From Micrococcales bacterium UBA3913 (GTDB lineage Bacteria; Actinomycetota; Actinomycetes; Actinomycetales; Microbacteriaceae): a stretch of DNA of 8,463 bases. The position numbers were made by a program, and so were the translations under genes. The stretch lies in contig DGEZ01000100.1 of the NCBI GenBank assembly GCA_002391425.1, positions 1-8,463 on the forward strand, in the 5' to 3' direction. The notes below the pieces were generated by a model. It made no database searches and had not been told where the DNA came from. It was given only the letters and a program-made list of their open reading frames with translations. Position 1 is the first letter of the stretch, and each line of letters begins with the position of its first letter. Positions 1-5,780 of this stretch are shown one piece after another.

Positions 1-55
1 GGGAGTTCCGGAGGAGGAGGCGCCGCAAGAGGGAGTTCCGGAGGAGGAGGCGCCG
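1..55. repeat. 30-bp tandem repeat, two partial copies
   Basis: Positions 1-25 and 31-55 are identical over 25 bases (each begins GGGAGTTCCGGAGGAGGAGG), separated by CAAGA, giving a period of 30 bp or 10 codons. In the minus-strand frame each unit encodes GASSSGTP plus a two-residue link (SC). The first copy touches the window edge, so more copies may lie outside. Confidence 0.85.
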
Positions 56-84
56 ACCACCATGGGCACGGAGACCACCGTCAT
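1..84 (-). CDS. 5' end of gene downstream of galT, possibly galactokinase (partial)
   Basis: An open frame of 28 codons starts at ATG 84-82 and runs off the window edge. The start overlaps the galT stop as TGATG, and a near-perfect Shine-Dalgarno sequence (GGAGGTGA) lies 7 bases upstream, so the start is well supported and translation is probably coupled to galT. The visible peptide begins MTVVSVPMVV and then contains a 10-residue unit GASSSGTPSC followed by a second copy, GASSSGTP, at the edge. None of it resembles the usual galactokinase start (a short helix followed by a PGRVNLIGEHTDY-type motif), which would have to lie beyond the edge. Calling it galK rests only on the common galT-galK gene order and on the absence of a kinase elsewhere in this otherwise complete Leloir set. 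The Ser/Gly-rich repeat would be an unusual N-terminal extension. Confidence 0.55.
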   Translation of the reverse strand, partial: MTVVSVPMVVGASSSGTPSCGASSSGTP

Positions 85-1070
85 CAGTCCGTCACCTCCG
101 TGAGCGCGCGCCGCAGGTTCTCGGCCTGCGTCTCTGGCGGGATGTCGCCGATGAAGGCGCCCATAGCGGACTCGGACCCGGCGAGGTACTTCAGCCGGTC
201 CGCACCGCGCCGGATGGAGGTGATTTGCAGCATCAGCCGCACCGAGTCCCGGTGCGTGTGCACCGGCGCCTGGTGCCAGGCCGAGATGTACGGCGTGGGG
301 GTGTCGTAGAGCGCGTCGACGGCGCGCAGCAGGCGCCGGTACAGCACGGCGAGCTCGTCGCGTTCGTCCGCGGTCAGCCCGGCGATGTCGGGGACGTGCC
401 GATGCGGCAGCATGTGGATCTCGATCGGCCACCGTGCGGCGAACGGCACGAAGGCGGTGAAGTGCTCGCCGCGCAGCAGCACCCGATCGCCGGACTGCTC
501 CCGGGCGAGGATGTCGGCGAAGAGATCGCCATCGTAGTTGTCAATGGAGCGCAGTAGGGCGCTCGTCTTGGGTGTCACGTACGGGTACGAGTAGATCTGT
601 CCGTGCGGGTGGTGGAGGGTGACTCCGATTGCCTCACCGCGATTCTCGAACGGCACCACCTGCTGCACCCCGGGGAGTGCGCTCAGCGCGGTGACGCGAT
701 CGGCCCACGCCTCGATGATCGTGCGCGCTCGGGTGAGGCTCTGGGAGGCGAAGGACCCCGTGGTGTCCGGGCTGAAACAGACCACCTCGCAGCGGCCGAT
801 CGAGGGGCGGCGGCGTCCCCATTGGATGCGGGCCAGGGATGCGAGGGCATCCTGCGGCGCGGTTGCCTCATCCCCGATCTCTGGACCAAAGGAGGGGGAC
901 TTGTTCTCGAAGACGGCGACATCGTAGCGACTGGGCACCTCGCTCGGGTTTGTCGCCGACTGCGGGGCGAGCGGGTCTAGCTCGGCTGGCGGCAGGAATG
1001 CGCGTTTCTGCCGGGCTGCCGCGATCGAGATCCATTCGCCGGTGAGTACATCCTGGCGCATCTCTGCCAC
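84..1070 (-). CDS. galT: Galactose-1-phosphate uridylyltransferase (GalT), N-terminally shortened frame
   Basis: This is the Leloir enzyme that exchanges UMP between UDP-glucose and galactose-1-phosphate, in the cytoplasm. From GTG 1070 the frame gives 328 residues: RQDVLTGEWI (5-14), YDVAVFENKSPSFGP (49-63), the catalytic HPHGQ at 154-158 (H156 is the expected uridylylated His), WHQAP (265-269) and a C-terminal KYLAGSE motif. The GTG has no good ribosome binding site. The open frame continues upstream through a TAA at 1140-1142 into a typical actinobacterial GalT N-terminus, so 1070 is only the first usable start after a nonsense codon. The metal sites known from E. coli look mostly lost: the CxxC region reads DPLAPQ (32-37), the third zinc ligand His is Thr103, and the HxH iron pair is Arg278/Met280. 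Family identity is sure; whether it is active is open. It overlaps the next gene by TGATG. Confidence 0.88.
   Translation of the reverse strand: MAEMRQDVLTGEWISIAAARQKRAFLPPAELDPLAPQSATNPSEVPSRYDVAVFENKSPSFGPEIGDEATAPQDALASLARIQWGRRRPSIGRCEVVCFSPDTTGSFASQSLTRARTIIEAWADRVTALSALPGVQQVVPFENRGEAIGVTLHHPHGQIYSYPYVTPKTSALLRSIDNYDGDLFADILAREQSGDRVLLRGEHFTAFVPFAARWPIEIHMLPHRHVPDIAGLTADERDELAVLYRRLLRAVDALYDTPTPYISAWHQAPVHTHRDSVRLMLQITSIRRGADRLKYLAGSESAMGAFIGDIPPETQAENLRRALTEVTD
92..99 (-). promoter_or_regulatory. Ribosome binding site of the gene after galT
   Basis: On the minus strand this reads GGAGGTGA, an eight-base match to the 16S rRNA 3' end, with 7 bases before the ATG at 84. It lies inside the last codons of galT and decides the start of the partial gene at the window edge. 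Confidence 0.7.
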
Positions 1071-1139
1071 GGGCGGGCGCGGGTCCAGAGGGCGTGTGTC
1101 TGCGAGACGTTCCTCCGGCAGGGATGTGCCGGGGTCGTC

Positions 1140-1259
1140 TTAGTAGATGAGTTCGCGTCCGTCGGCCATGACGGTGGCTCGTTTGGTCACGCCTGCGCCG
1201 AGCTGGGTGACGGTGAGCCGAGCGTGGGGATGGGGAGTCTGCGGCAGTGGAGCATCCAT
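1140..1259 (-). pseudogene. galT: Severed 5' end of galT: 39 codons ending at an in-frame TAA
   Basis: From ATG 1259 the minus strand reads 39 sense codons, starting MDAPLPQTPHPHARLTVTQL and ending TKRATVMADGRELIY, then TAA at 1142-1140. It resumes in the same frame as DDPGTSLPEERLADTRPLD and joins the galT frame at 1070. The block (T)KRxTxxADGRELIYYD is the usual N-terminus of actinobacterial GalT, where the residue at the stop is normally an aromatic one (Tyr or Phe). A single TAC-to-TAA change explains it. Restored, the protein would be 391 residues, near the family's normal length. This may be a true nonsense mutation or a base-call error; the sequence alone cannot decide. Confidence 0.72.
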
Positions 1260-1265
1260 GACATC

Positions 1266-1295
1266 CAGTCAGCCACTTGCGTAAACAAAAGTCAA
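1266..1295 (-). promoter_or_regulatory. Candidate galT promoter
   Basis: On the minus strand TTGACT (1295-1290) is followed after 17 bases by CTGACT (1272-1267), with 7 more bases before the full-length galT ATG at 1259. The -35 is good and the -10 is poor. If real, the transcript would begin at or next to the ATG and be leaderless, which suits the lack of a Shine-Dalgarno sequence there. The spacing copies that of the opposing repressor promoter. The short inverted repeat CACTTG (1274-1279) and CAAGTG (1293-1298) brackets this promoter and could be an operator. Confidence 0.35.
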
Positions 1296-1306
1296 GTGCG
1301 CACCAA

Positions 1307-1324
1307 AAAGAAAGAAAACGAAAG
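1307..1324. promoter_or_regulatory. Candidate DeoR-type operator (GAAA direct repeats)
   Basis: The sequence AAAGAAAGAAAACGAAAG lies midway between the two divergent -35 candidates. Its complement, CTTTCGTTTTCTTTCTTT, has the direct-repeat CTTTC/TTTY pattern known from operators of DeoR-family sugar regulators such as AgaR. It is strikingly A-rich in a high-GC region and lies directly upstream of a DeoR-family gene, so autoregulation and control of galT are both plausible. The assignment is by pattern and position only. Confidence 0.5.
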
Positions 1325-1336
1325 TATTCGCCAAGA

Positions 1337-1365
1337 TTGACAATGACTGGGGCGGTGGTCAGAAT
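1337..1365 (+). promoter_or_regulatory. Promoter of the deoR-galM-reductase operon, probably leaderless
   Basis: A perfect -35 TTGACA (1337-1342) is followed after 17 bases by CAGAAT (1360-1365), which matches four of six bases of the -10 consensus. Seven bases later comes GTG 1373, the best start for the repressor, so transcription would begin at or beside the start codon. Leaderless transcripts are common in actinobacteria. The promoter is adjacent to the GAAA-repeat operator candidate. Confidence 0.55.
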
Positions 1366-1372
1366 GAGAGGC

Positions 1373-2164
1373 GTGACTGCGCGACCCGAGATCGTTCCCG
1401 CTGATGTGCGACGCGCGCGCATCCGGGCCGAGGTGCGGGCGCGAGGGTACGTGCGGGTCAGTGAACTCACCGGAGAGTACGGTGTCTCCGAAGTGACCAT
1501 CCGCAGCGACCTGGACACGCTGTGCCGTGACGAGGAGATCAGCCGGGTGCACGGGGGTGCCATGTACCGGGCCGCGACCGAGCCCAGCTATGAGGAGAGC
1601 CTGGTCACGCATGCGGACGCCAAAAGGCGCATCGGTGAGCAGGCGGCGGCGCGCATCCACAGCGGCGACACGGTCATCCTCGACGTCGGCAGCACCCTGG
1701 GCGCGGTCGCCGAGGCGATTGCCTCCCGACGCGACCTGCGGGACGTCACCATCCTCACCAACAGCCTCTCGCATGCGCTCACCCTGGAACCGACCGTGCC
1801 GCGCAACACGGTCATCGTCACCGGTGGGACACTGCGTCCGCGCCAGCACTCGCTCGTCGAGCCGTACGCGTCGGGGCTGTTCTCCAACATCCACGCTGAC
1901 GTGGCCATCATCGGATGCACAGGTGTCGACGCCGCCACCGGGATCACCAACGTCAACCTCCCCGAGACGGAGCTCAAACGCGTCATGGTCGCAGCGGCGC
2001 GCCACGTCATCGTGGCGGCGGATGGGACAAAGATCGGCCGCGTCGACAGTGGGATAATTGGGCCACTGGAAGACGCCACCGCGCTGATCACCGACAGCGA
2101 AACCGCCGACCCGGCAGCGCTCGCCGCGATAGCGGCCACCGGAATAGAGGTCATCACCACATGA
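1373..2164 (+). CDS. DeoR/GlpR-family transcriptional repressor
   Basis: A cytoplasmic sugar-responsive DNA-binding regulator of 263 residues from GTG 1373, the family's normal length. An N-terminal winged helix-turn-helix spans about residues 15-62, with the recognition segment YGVSEVTIRSDLDTL and the hallmark RVHGGA (58-63). The C-terminal DeoR sensor domain has DVGSTLGAVAEAI (104-116), a GCTGVDAATGITN stretch (181-193) and ADGTKIGR (216-223); in the family this domain binds a phosphorylated sugar. Longer in-frame starts exist (TTG 1277, ATG 1343, ATG 1364), but they would put the promoter and operator inside the gene and add a Lys-rich leader unlike the family. It is divergent from galT and heads the operon, overlapping the epimerase start by ATGA. 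It likely represses the galactose genes, with a sugar phosphate as inducer (inferred). Confidence 0.9.
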   Translation: MTARPEIVPADVRRARIRAEVRARGYVRVSELTGEYGVSEVTIRSDLDTLCRDEEISRVHGGAMYRAATEPSYEESLVTHADAKRRIGEQAAARIHSGDTVILDVGSTLGAVAEAIASRRDLRDVTILTNSLSHALTLEPTVPRNTVIVTGGTLRPRQHSLVEPYASGLFSNIHADVAIIGCTGVDAATGITNVNLPETELKRVMVAAARHVIVAADGTKIGRVDSGIIGPLEDATALITDSETADPAALAAIAATGIEVITT

Positions 2165-3093
2165 GTACAGCGAACATGCCCCTGCCCGCTCGCACACCCC
2201 TCTCGGGGCGGCAATACACGATAGGCGCGGGCGGATACGAGGCAACCGTCGCGAGCGTGGGAGCCACGCTGCGCGAGCTGAGCTTCAGCGGCCGGCCGCT
2301 GATCCTGGGGTTCGGTGCGGACGAGATCCGTCCCGGGCACCGCGGGGCACTCCTGGCGCCGTGGCCAAACCGCGTGATCGGGGGGCGGTACACCTTTGAC
2401 GGCGTCTCCCACCTGCTCGCGCTGACCGAGCCGGACAAGGGTCACGCCATCCATGGGCTCGTCCAGTGGCTCGACTGGGAGATCATGGACAGCGACGCGG
2501 AAGCAGTGAGCCTGCGCACGGTCGTCCAGGCTACGGAGGGGTACCCGTTCCGGTTAGAGGTGAGCGTGCGGTATCGGGTCAGCCCGCAGGGGCTGCACAC
2601 CGAGCTCACCGCGCGCAACACGGGGAAGACTGCAGCGCCCTACGGTGCATCCGTGCATCCCTACTTCGTCGCACCGGGGAACCCCGACTCGTGGCGGGTC
2701 ACCCTGGCGGCCGACCGGGTGCTCACCGCAGACGAGACGCTCGCGCCTAAAGACCTCGTCGATGTGGCGGGCACCGAGTTCGACCTGCGCGACGGCCCCG
2801 AGTTGCATGGTCGGTTCATCGACAACGCGTACACCGCGATCGCGGTCGAAGACGACGACCTGCACATCGCGCAGCTGATCGGCGACGGCGGGGCCGGCGC
2901 CGAGATCGAGTTCCGCACCAGCATGCCGTGGGCTCAGGTATACACGGGGGCGCTCGAGCACCCCGACGGACCATCGGTCGCCATCGAGCCGATGACCTGC
3001 CCGCCGAACGCCTTCCAGACCGGGCAAGACCTGATCCGAATCGAGCCAGGCGAGTCGGTCACGCACGAGTGGACAATCCGGGCGCTGCCGTGA
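2161..3093 (+). CDS. galM: Aldose 1-epimerase (galactose mutarotase)
   Basis: It interconverts alpha and beta anomers of galactose and related aldoses; beta-galactosidase releases the beta form while galactokinase needs alpha. The protein is 310 residues, a normal length. Family marks are APWPNRVIGG (66-75), the HAIHG block with H95 and H98, VHPYF (165-169) with the catalytic H166, and AIEPMTCPPNAF (274-285), in which E276 is the expected catalytic base. No signal peptide is seen, so it is cytoplasmic. ATG 2161 overlaps the repressor stop (ATGA), with AGAGG 10 bases upstream, and translational coupling is likely. The sequence type is that of the broader aldose-epimerase family, so the exact sugar preference is inferred from the neighbouring galT and galE. 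Confidence 0.9.
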   Translation: MSTANMPLPARTPLSGRQYTIGAGGYEATVASVGATLRELSFSGRPLILGFGADEIRPGHRGALLAPWPNRVIGGRYTFDGVSHLLALTEPDKGHAIHGLVQWLDWEIMDSDAEAVSLRTVVQATEGYPFRLEVSVRYRVSPQGLHTELTARNTGKTAAPYGASVHPYFVAPGNPDSWRVTLAADRVLTADETLAPKDLVDVAGTEFDLRDGPELHGRFIDNAYTAIAVEDDDLHIAQLIGDGGAGAEIEFRTSMPWAQVYTGALEHPDGPSVAIEPMTCPPNAFQTGQDLIRIEPGESVTHEWTIRALP

Positions 3094-4187
3094 TGATCCC
3101 CGAGGCGTACCGACCAAACCCCGACCGCTACCAGAGCATGCCCTACGCGCGATGCGGTGCGAGCGGACTGCGCCTGCCCCGGATCGCCCTCGGCCTGTGG
3201 CACAACTTCGGGGATGCCCGCCACCTGGATGCTCAGCGGGCCGTGCTGCACGCCGCGTTCGACGCCGGTGTCACCTACTTCGACCTCGCCAACAACTACG
3301 GCCCGCCCTACGGCGCGGCGGAAGAGAACTTCGGCCGCCACCTCACGCACAGCCTGCGCCGGTGGCGCGACGAGATGATCATCGCGACGAAGGCCGGCTA
3401 CGACATGTGGCCGGGGCCCTACGGTGACGGCGGATCGCGCAAATACCTGATGGCCTCGATAGACCAGTCGCTGACCCGGATGGGACTCGACTACGTCGAC
3501 ATCTTCTACAGTCACCGGTACGACCCGAACACGCCCCTCGAGGAAACCATGGGGGCGTTGGCCGATATCGTGCGCGCGGGCAAGGCACTGTACGTCGGAA
3601 TCTCGAACTACCCGGCGGTGCTGACGGCGCGGGCCGCCGAGATTCTGCGCAGGCTCGGCGTTCCGCTGACCGTGCACCAGCCCCGGTACTCGATGCTGGA
3701 TCGGTGGATCGAGCGGGTGGACCCCGCGGTTGTGCCAACTGATCGGCGGAGTGCTGGGGTGGGTACGGATACGAGTGCGGATGATGGCGGCGCATCCCTG
3801 ATCGACGTGCTTGCCCGTGAGGGCGTGGGCGCGGTGGTGTACTCGCCGCTCGAACAGGGGCTGCTCACCAACCGATACCTGGATGGTGTGCCGGAGGGGT
3901 CGCGGGCGGCAACCAGCAGGTTCCTGCATCCGGAGGACGTCGGCGGCGCGCGCATCCAGGCGGTGCGCAGGCTGCTCCCGATTGCGGAGGCACGCGGGCA
4001 GAGCATCGCCGAACTCGCCCTGAGCTGGGTGCTGCGCGAACCGGTGGTGACCAGCGCGCTCGTGGGGGCGTCATCTCCCGAGCAGCTGCTTGCGAGCGTG
4101 CGCGCGGCGACGGCGTCACCGCTCAGTGCGGACGAGCTGGTGGCGGTCGAGGATGCGCTTGGGGACCTTCCGAGGGTACGCGGATGA
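3093..4187 (+). CDS. gpr: YghZ-type aldo/keto reductase (L-glyceraldehyde 3-phosphate reductase family)
   Basis: An NADPH-dependent aldo/keto reductase of 364 residues that closely follows E. coli YghZ (AKR14): NPDRYQSMPYARCG near the start, LGLWHNFGD (33-41), FDLANNYGPP (63-72), IATKAGYDMWPGPYGD (97-112) and DIFYSHRYDPNTPLEETMGA (136-155). The AKR tetrad is present as D64, Y69, K100 and H141. YghZ reduces L-glyceraldehyde 3-phosphate and methylglyoxal; here the real substrate could be another aldehyde or a sugar, judging from the neighbours. Residues about 209-234 (VDPAVVPTDRR...TSADDGGA) are a loop insert absent from YghZ, with more T-ending codons (GAT, GTT, GCT) than the rest of the gene. 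ATG 3093 shares a base with the epimerase stop (TGATG), and no clear ribosome binding site is seen, so translation is probably coupled. Confidence 0.88.
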   Translation: MIPEAYRPNPDRYQSMPYARCGASGLRLPRIALGLWHNFGDARHLDAQRAVLHAAFDAGVTYFDLANNYGPPYGAAEENFGRHLTHSLRRWRDEMIIATKAGYDMWPGPYGDGGSRKYLMASIDQSLTRMGLDYVDIFYSHRYDPNTPLEETMGALADIVRAGKALYVGISNYPAVLTARAAEILRRLGVPLTVHQPRYSMLDRWIERVDPAVVPTDRRSAGVGTDTSADDGGASLIDVLAREGVGAVVYSPLEQGLLTNRYLDGVPEGSRAATSRFLHPEDVGGARIQAVRRLLPIAEARGQSIAELALSWVLREPVVTSALVGASSPEQLLASVRAATASPLSADELVAVEDALGDLPRVRG

Positions 4188-4236
4188 GCCTTAGCGTGCG
4201 GGGGACGTGGCCCGAGCGTGCGGGACATTGGGGCGA

Positions 4237-4255
4237 CCTCCTCCGCCTGAGGAGG
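4237..4255 (+). terminator. Hairpin after the reductase gene, possible terminator
   Basis: CCTCCTC (4237-4243) and GAGGAGG (4249-4255) form a 7-bp GC-rich stem with a 5-base loop, 50 bases past the reductase stop. There is no T-run after it, so it is at best a terminator of the T-less kind proposed for actinobacteria. Confidence 0.3.
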
Positions 4256-4331
4256 GGCACCTCGCGGCGCCATCTGACGGCTGTTCGGCGTGATTTGGCC
4301 GCTACTTCGTTCTTTTCGGTGGATGCCGCGC

Positions 4332-4400
4332 CCGAACTGACGGATTTGCGCGCGTTCATACGTATATCGCGAACGAGCCCGCGCAAATCCGTCAGTTCGG
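4332..4400. repeat. Perfect 21-bp inverted repeat with structured loop
   Basis: The left arm 4332-4352 (CCGAACTGACGGATTTGCGC then G) is the exact reverse complement of 4380-4400. Inside the loop, CGTTC (4353-4357) pairs with GAACG (4371-4375), leaving the bulge AGCC, and the loop tip contains the palindrome ATACGTAT (4358-4365). No T-run follows. It would make a very stable hairpin in RNA or a cruciform-like site in DNA. A bidirectional terminator, a REP-like dispersed palindrome or a protein site are all possible. Confidence 0.85.
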
Positions 4401-4462
4401 CCGACCTTCCTCACGCAGTGTGGTGTTCACGTGGCGTTGAGGAGGTCACGGGCGTGAGCTGT

Positions 4463-4543
4463 CGCGAGGGGTCTACAGTCGTGCGGTGCCGCGAGGGGTC
4501 CACGGGACGACGAGCACGGGAGGGCGCGAACGTTCGGAGAAAA
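4463..4543. repeat. Degenerate 27-bp tandem repeat
   Basis: CGCGAGGGGTCTAC (4463-4476) recurs as CGCGAGGGGTCCAC (4490-4503) at a period of 27 bp, and a third, weaker unit starts CGGGAGGG at 4517. The period is nine codons, but I see no credible protein here. Confidence 0.5.
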
Positions 4544-4581
4544 GCGACCGGGGCAGCCGGCAGGCGTCGCGGGGCGACGGC

Positions 4582-4609
4582 TTGTGGTGGCATCGCCCGA
4601 TGACCACAA
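4582..4609. promoter_or_regulatory. Dyad upstream of galE, possible operator
   Basis: TTGTGGT (4582-4588) pairs with ACCACAA (4603-4609), and CATCG (4591-4595) pairs with CGATG (4598-4602), with two unpaired bases (GG) on the left arm. It lies about 67 bases before the galE start and could be a regulator site or an RNA hairpin. No regulator is assigned. Confidence 0.35.
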
Positions 4610-4645
4610 CCGCTAGAGAAATGGACGGCAGTCGCCGAAGAATAA

Positions 4646-4668
4646 TGTGAGAGATGTGAGAGAGAGGA
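4646..4668 (+). promoter_or_regulatory. galE ribosome binding site preceded by a 9-bp tandem repeat
   Basis: TGTGAGAGA occurs twice in direct succession (4646-4654, 4655-4663) and runs into AGAGGA (4663-4668), which sits 7 bases before the galE ATG. The last element fits a Shine-Dalgarno sequence; slippage in the purine-rich repeat could change its strength. Confidence 0.5.
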
Positions 4669-4675
4669 ACAGCAG

Positions 4676-5644
4676 ATGGCCTGGTTAGTGACAGGTGGGG
4701 CCGGATACATCGGGTCGCACGTGGTGCGTTCCCTGCAGAAGGCCGGGATGGGGGCCGTCGTCATCGACGACCTCTCCAGCGGTCACCGTGAGTTCGTGCC
4801 CGAGGGAGTGCCCTTCATCGAGGGGTCGCTGCTGGATTCGGAGGCCCTCGAGGCCGCGTTCACGGCCACGACGATCGACGGGATCATCCACATTGCGGGC
4901 TTCAAGTACGCGGGTGTCTCGGTGCAGCGCCCGTACCACACCTACACCCAGAACGTGACCGCGATGGTCGACCTGCTGCGGGCGGCCCGGAAGCACGAGG
5001 TCAGCAGAGTCGTGTTCTCGTCGAGCGCCGCGGTCTATGGCAATGTCGACGTCGACCTGGTGGTCGAGGACACCCCCAAGAACCCGACCTCGCCGTACGG
5101 TGAGTCGAAGCTCGTCGGCGAGTGGCTGTTGGCGGATGCGGGCCGCGCCTACGGTGTGGCGCACACGTCCCTGCGCTACTTCAATGTGGTCGGCTCAGGG
5201 TCCGCCGACCTGTACGATTCGAGCCCCCACAACCTGTTCCCGCTCGTGTTCAAGGCACTCGAGGAGGGCAAGACGCCGGTGATCTTCGGCGACGACTACC
5301 CCACCCCCGATGGCACGAACGTGCGCGACTACATTCACGTTGCGGACCTCGCCGACTCGCACGTGGCGGCGGCGCGGCGGCTGCTCGCGGGCGAGCCGAT
5401 CGATGCGGCCTACAACCTTGGCTCCGGTGATGGCGCCTCGGTGCGCCAGATCATGGAGGCGATGGCGCGTGTCACGGGCATCGACTTCACGGCCGAGGTG
5501 GGGCCGCGCAGGCCCGGCGACCCGGCGCGGATCGTGGCCAGTGGCGAGAAAGCCGCGCGCGACCTGGACTGGAAGATGCGGCACAGCCTGGACGAGATGA
5601 TCGCCTCGGCCTGGGAGGCGGCGCAGGCGCACCCGCTGGCGTGA
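4676..5644 (+). CDS. galE: UDP-glucose 4-epimerase
   Basis: It interconverts UDP-galactose and UDP-glucose with bound NAD+, completing the Leloir pathway and supplying UDP-galactose for glycans when no galactose is fed. The protein is 322 residues, a normal length, of the extended short-chain dehydrogenase type. The NAD-binding TGGAGYIGSH lies at 6-15, VIDDLSSGH at 29-37, FSSSAAVYG at 114-122, the catalytic YxxxK at Y141/K145, and PDGTNVRDYIHVADLA in the C-terminal half. ATG 4676 starts exactly at the glycine-loop strand and has AGAGGA 7 bases upstream. It is separated from the reductase gene by about 490 bases, so it probably has its own promoter, and it converges on the alpha-galactosidase gene. 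Confidence 0.96.
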   Translation: MAWLVTGGAGYIGSHVVRSLQKAGMGAVVIDDLSSGHREFVPEGVPFIEGSLLDSEALEAAFTATTIDGIIHIAGFKYAGVSVQRPYHTYTQNVTAMVDLLRAARKHEVSRVVFSSSAAVYGNVDVDLVVEDTPKNPTSPYGESKLVGEWLLADAGRAYGVAHTSLRYFNVVGSGSADLYDSSPHNLFPLVFKALEEGKTPVIFGDDYPTPDGTNVRDYIHVADLADSHVAAARRLLAGEPIDAAYNLGSGDGASVRQIMEAMARVTGIDFTAEVGPRRPGDPARIVASGEKAARDLDWKMRHSLDEMIASAWEAAQAHPLA

Positions 5645-5680
5645 CGAGGATCCCTCTCCTTCTGGGGATTTGGGCGAAGC

Positions 5681-5720
5681 GTCGAGCTAGGGAGAGAAAC
5701 GTTGAACTAGGGGAGAATCG
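5681..5720. repeat. 20-bp imperfect tandem repeat after galE
   Basis: GTCGAGCTAGGGAGAGAAAC (5681-5700) is followed at once by GTTGAACTAGGGGAGAATCG (5701-5720). The first 12 bases agree at 10 positions. It lies in the 200-base convergent spacer 5645-5844. Confidence 0.45.
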
Positions 5721-5780
5721 TGAGTTTCCCGGCCCTGGTGGAGCGTGCGCAGTATTTTCTGGCGGCGAGACGTCGAGGGC

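Larger units (their letters stand above)
4188..4675. other. Non-coding spacer upstream of galE
   Basis: About 490 bases without a convincing gene. One open frame (4184-4603, plus) exists, but its product is Arg-rich and resembles no family I know, it contains the 21-bp palindrome, and its end is made of repeats. The stretch holds a small GC-rich hairpin after the reductase gene, the long inverted repeat at 4332-4400, a decayed 27-bp tandem repeat at 4463-4543, a dyad at 4582-4609 and a 9-bp tandem repeat just before galE. I see no strong sigma70-type promoter; an AATAAT (4641-4646) is the only -10-like hexamer and has no matching -35. Confidence 0.6.

Noticed and set aside
1..55. CRISPR or terminal inverted repeat explanation for the 30-bp repeat
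   Set aside because: There are only two copies with a 5-base spacer, the repeat is in frame with a well-started gene, and there are no cas genes or transposase.
1277..1372. Upstream extension of the repressor to TTG 1277 or ATG 1343/1364
   Set aside because: It would include the promoter and operator candidates and add a Lys/Arg-rich leader unlike DeoR proteins; GTG 1373 gives the normal length.
868..1563. Minus-strand frame of 231 codons across galT, the promoter region and the repressor
   Set aside because: It is antisense to the repressor and out of frame with galT. The Arg/Ser-rich product shows no family motif.
1915..2160. Longer epimerase frame beginning at 1915
   Set aside because: It runs through the repressor's conserved sensor domain; ATG 2161 with the ATGA overlap gives the normal family length.
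4184..4603. Open frame of 139 codons overlapping the reductase stop by ATGA
   Set aside because: The product is Arg-rich and like no known family, contains the 21-bp palindrome and ends in tandem repeats; the long frame is expected in high-GC DNA.
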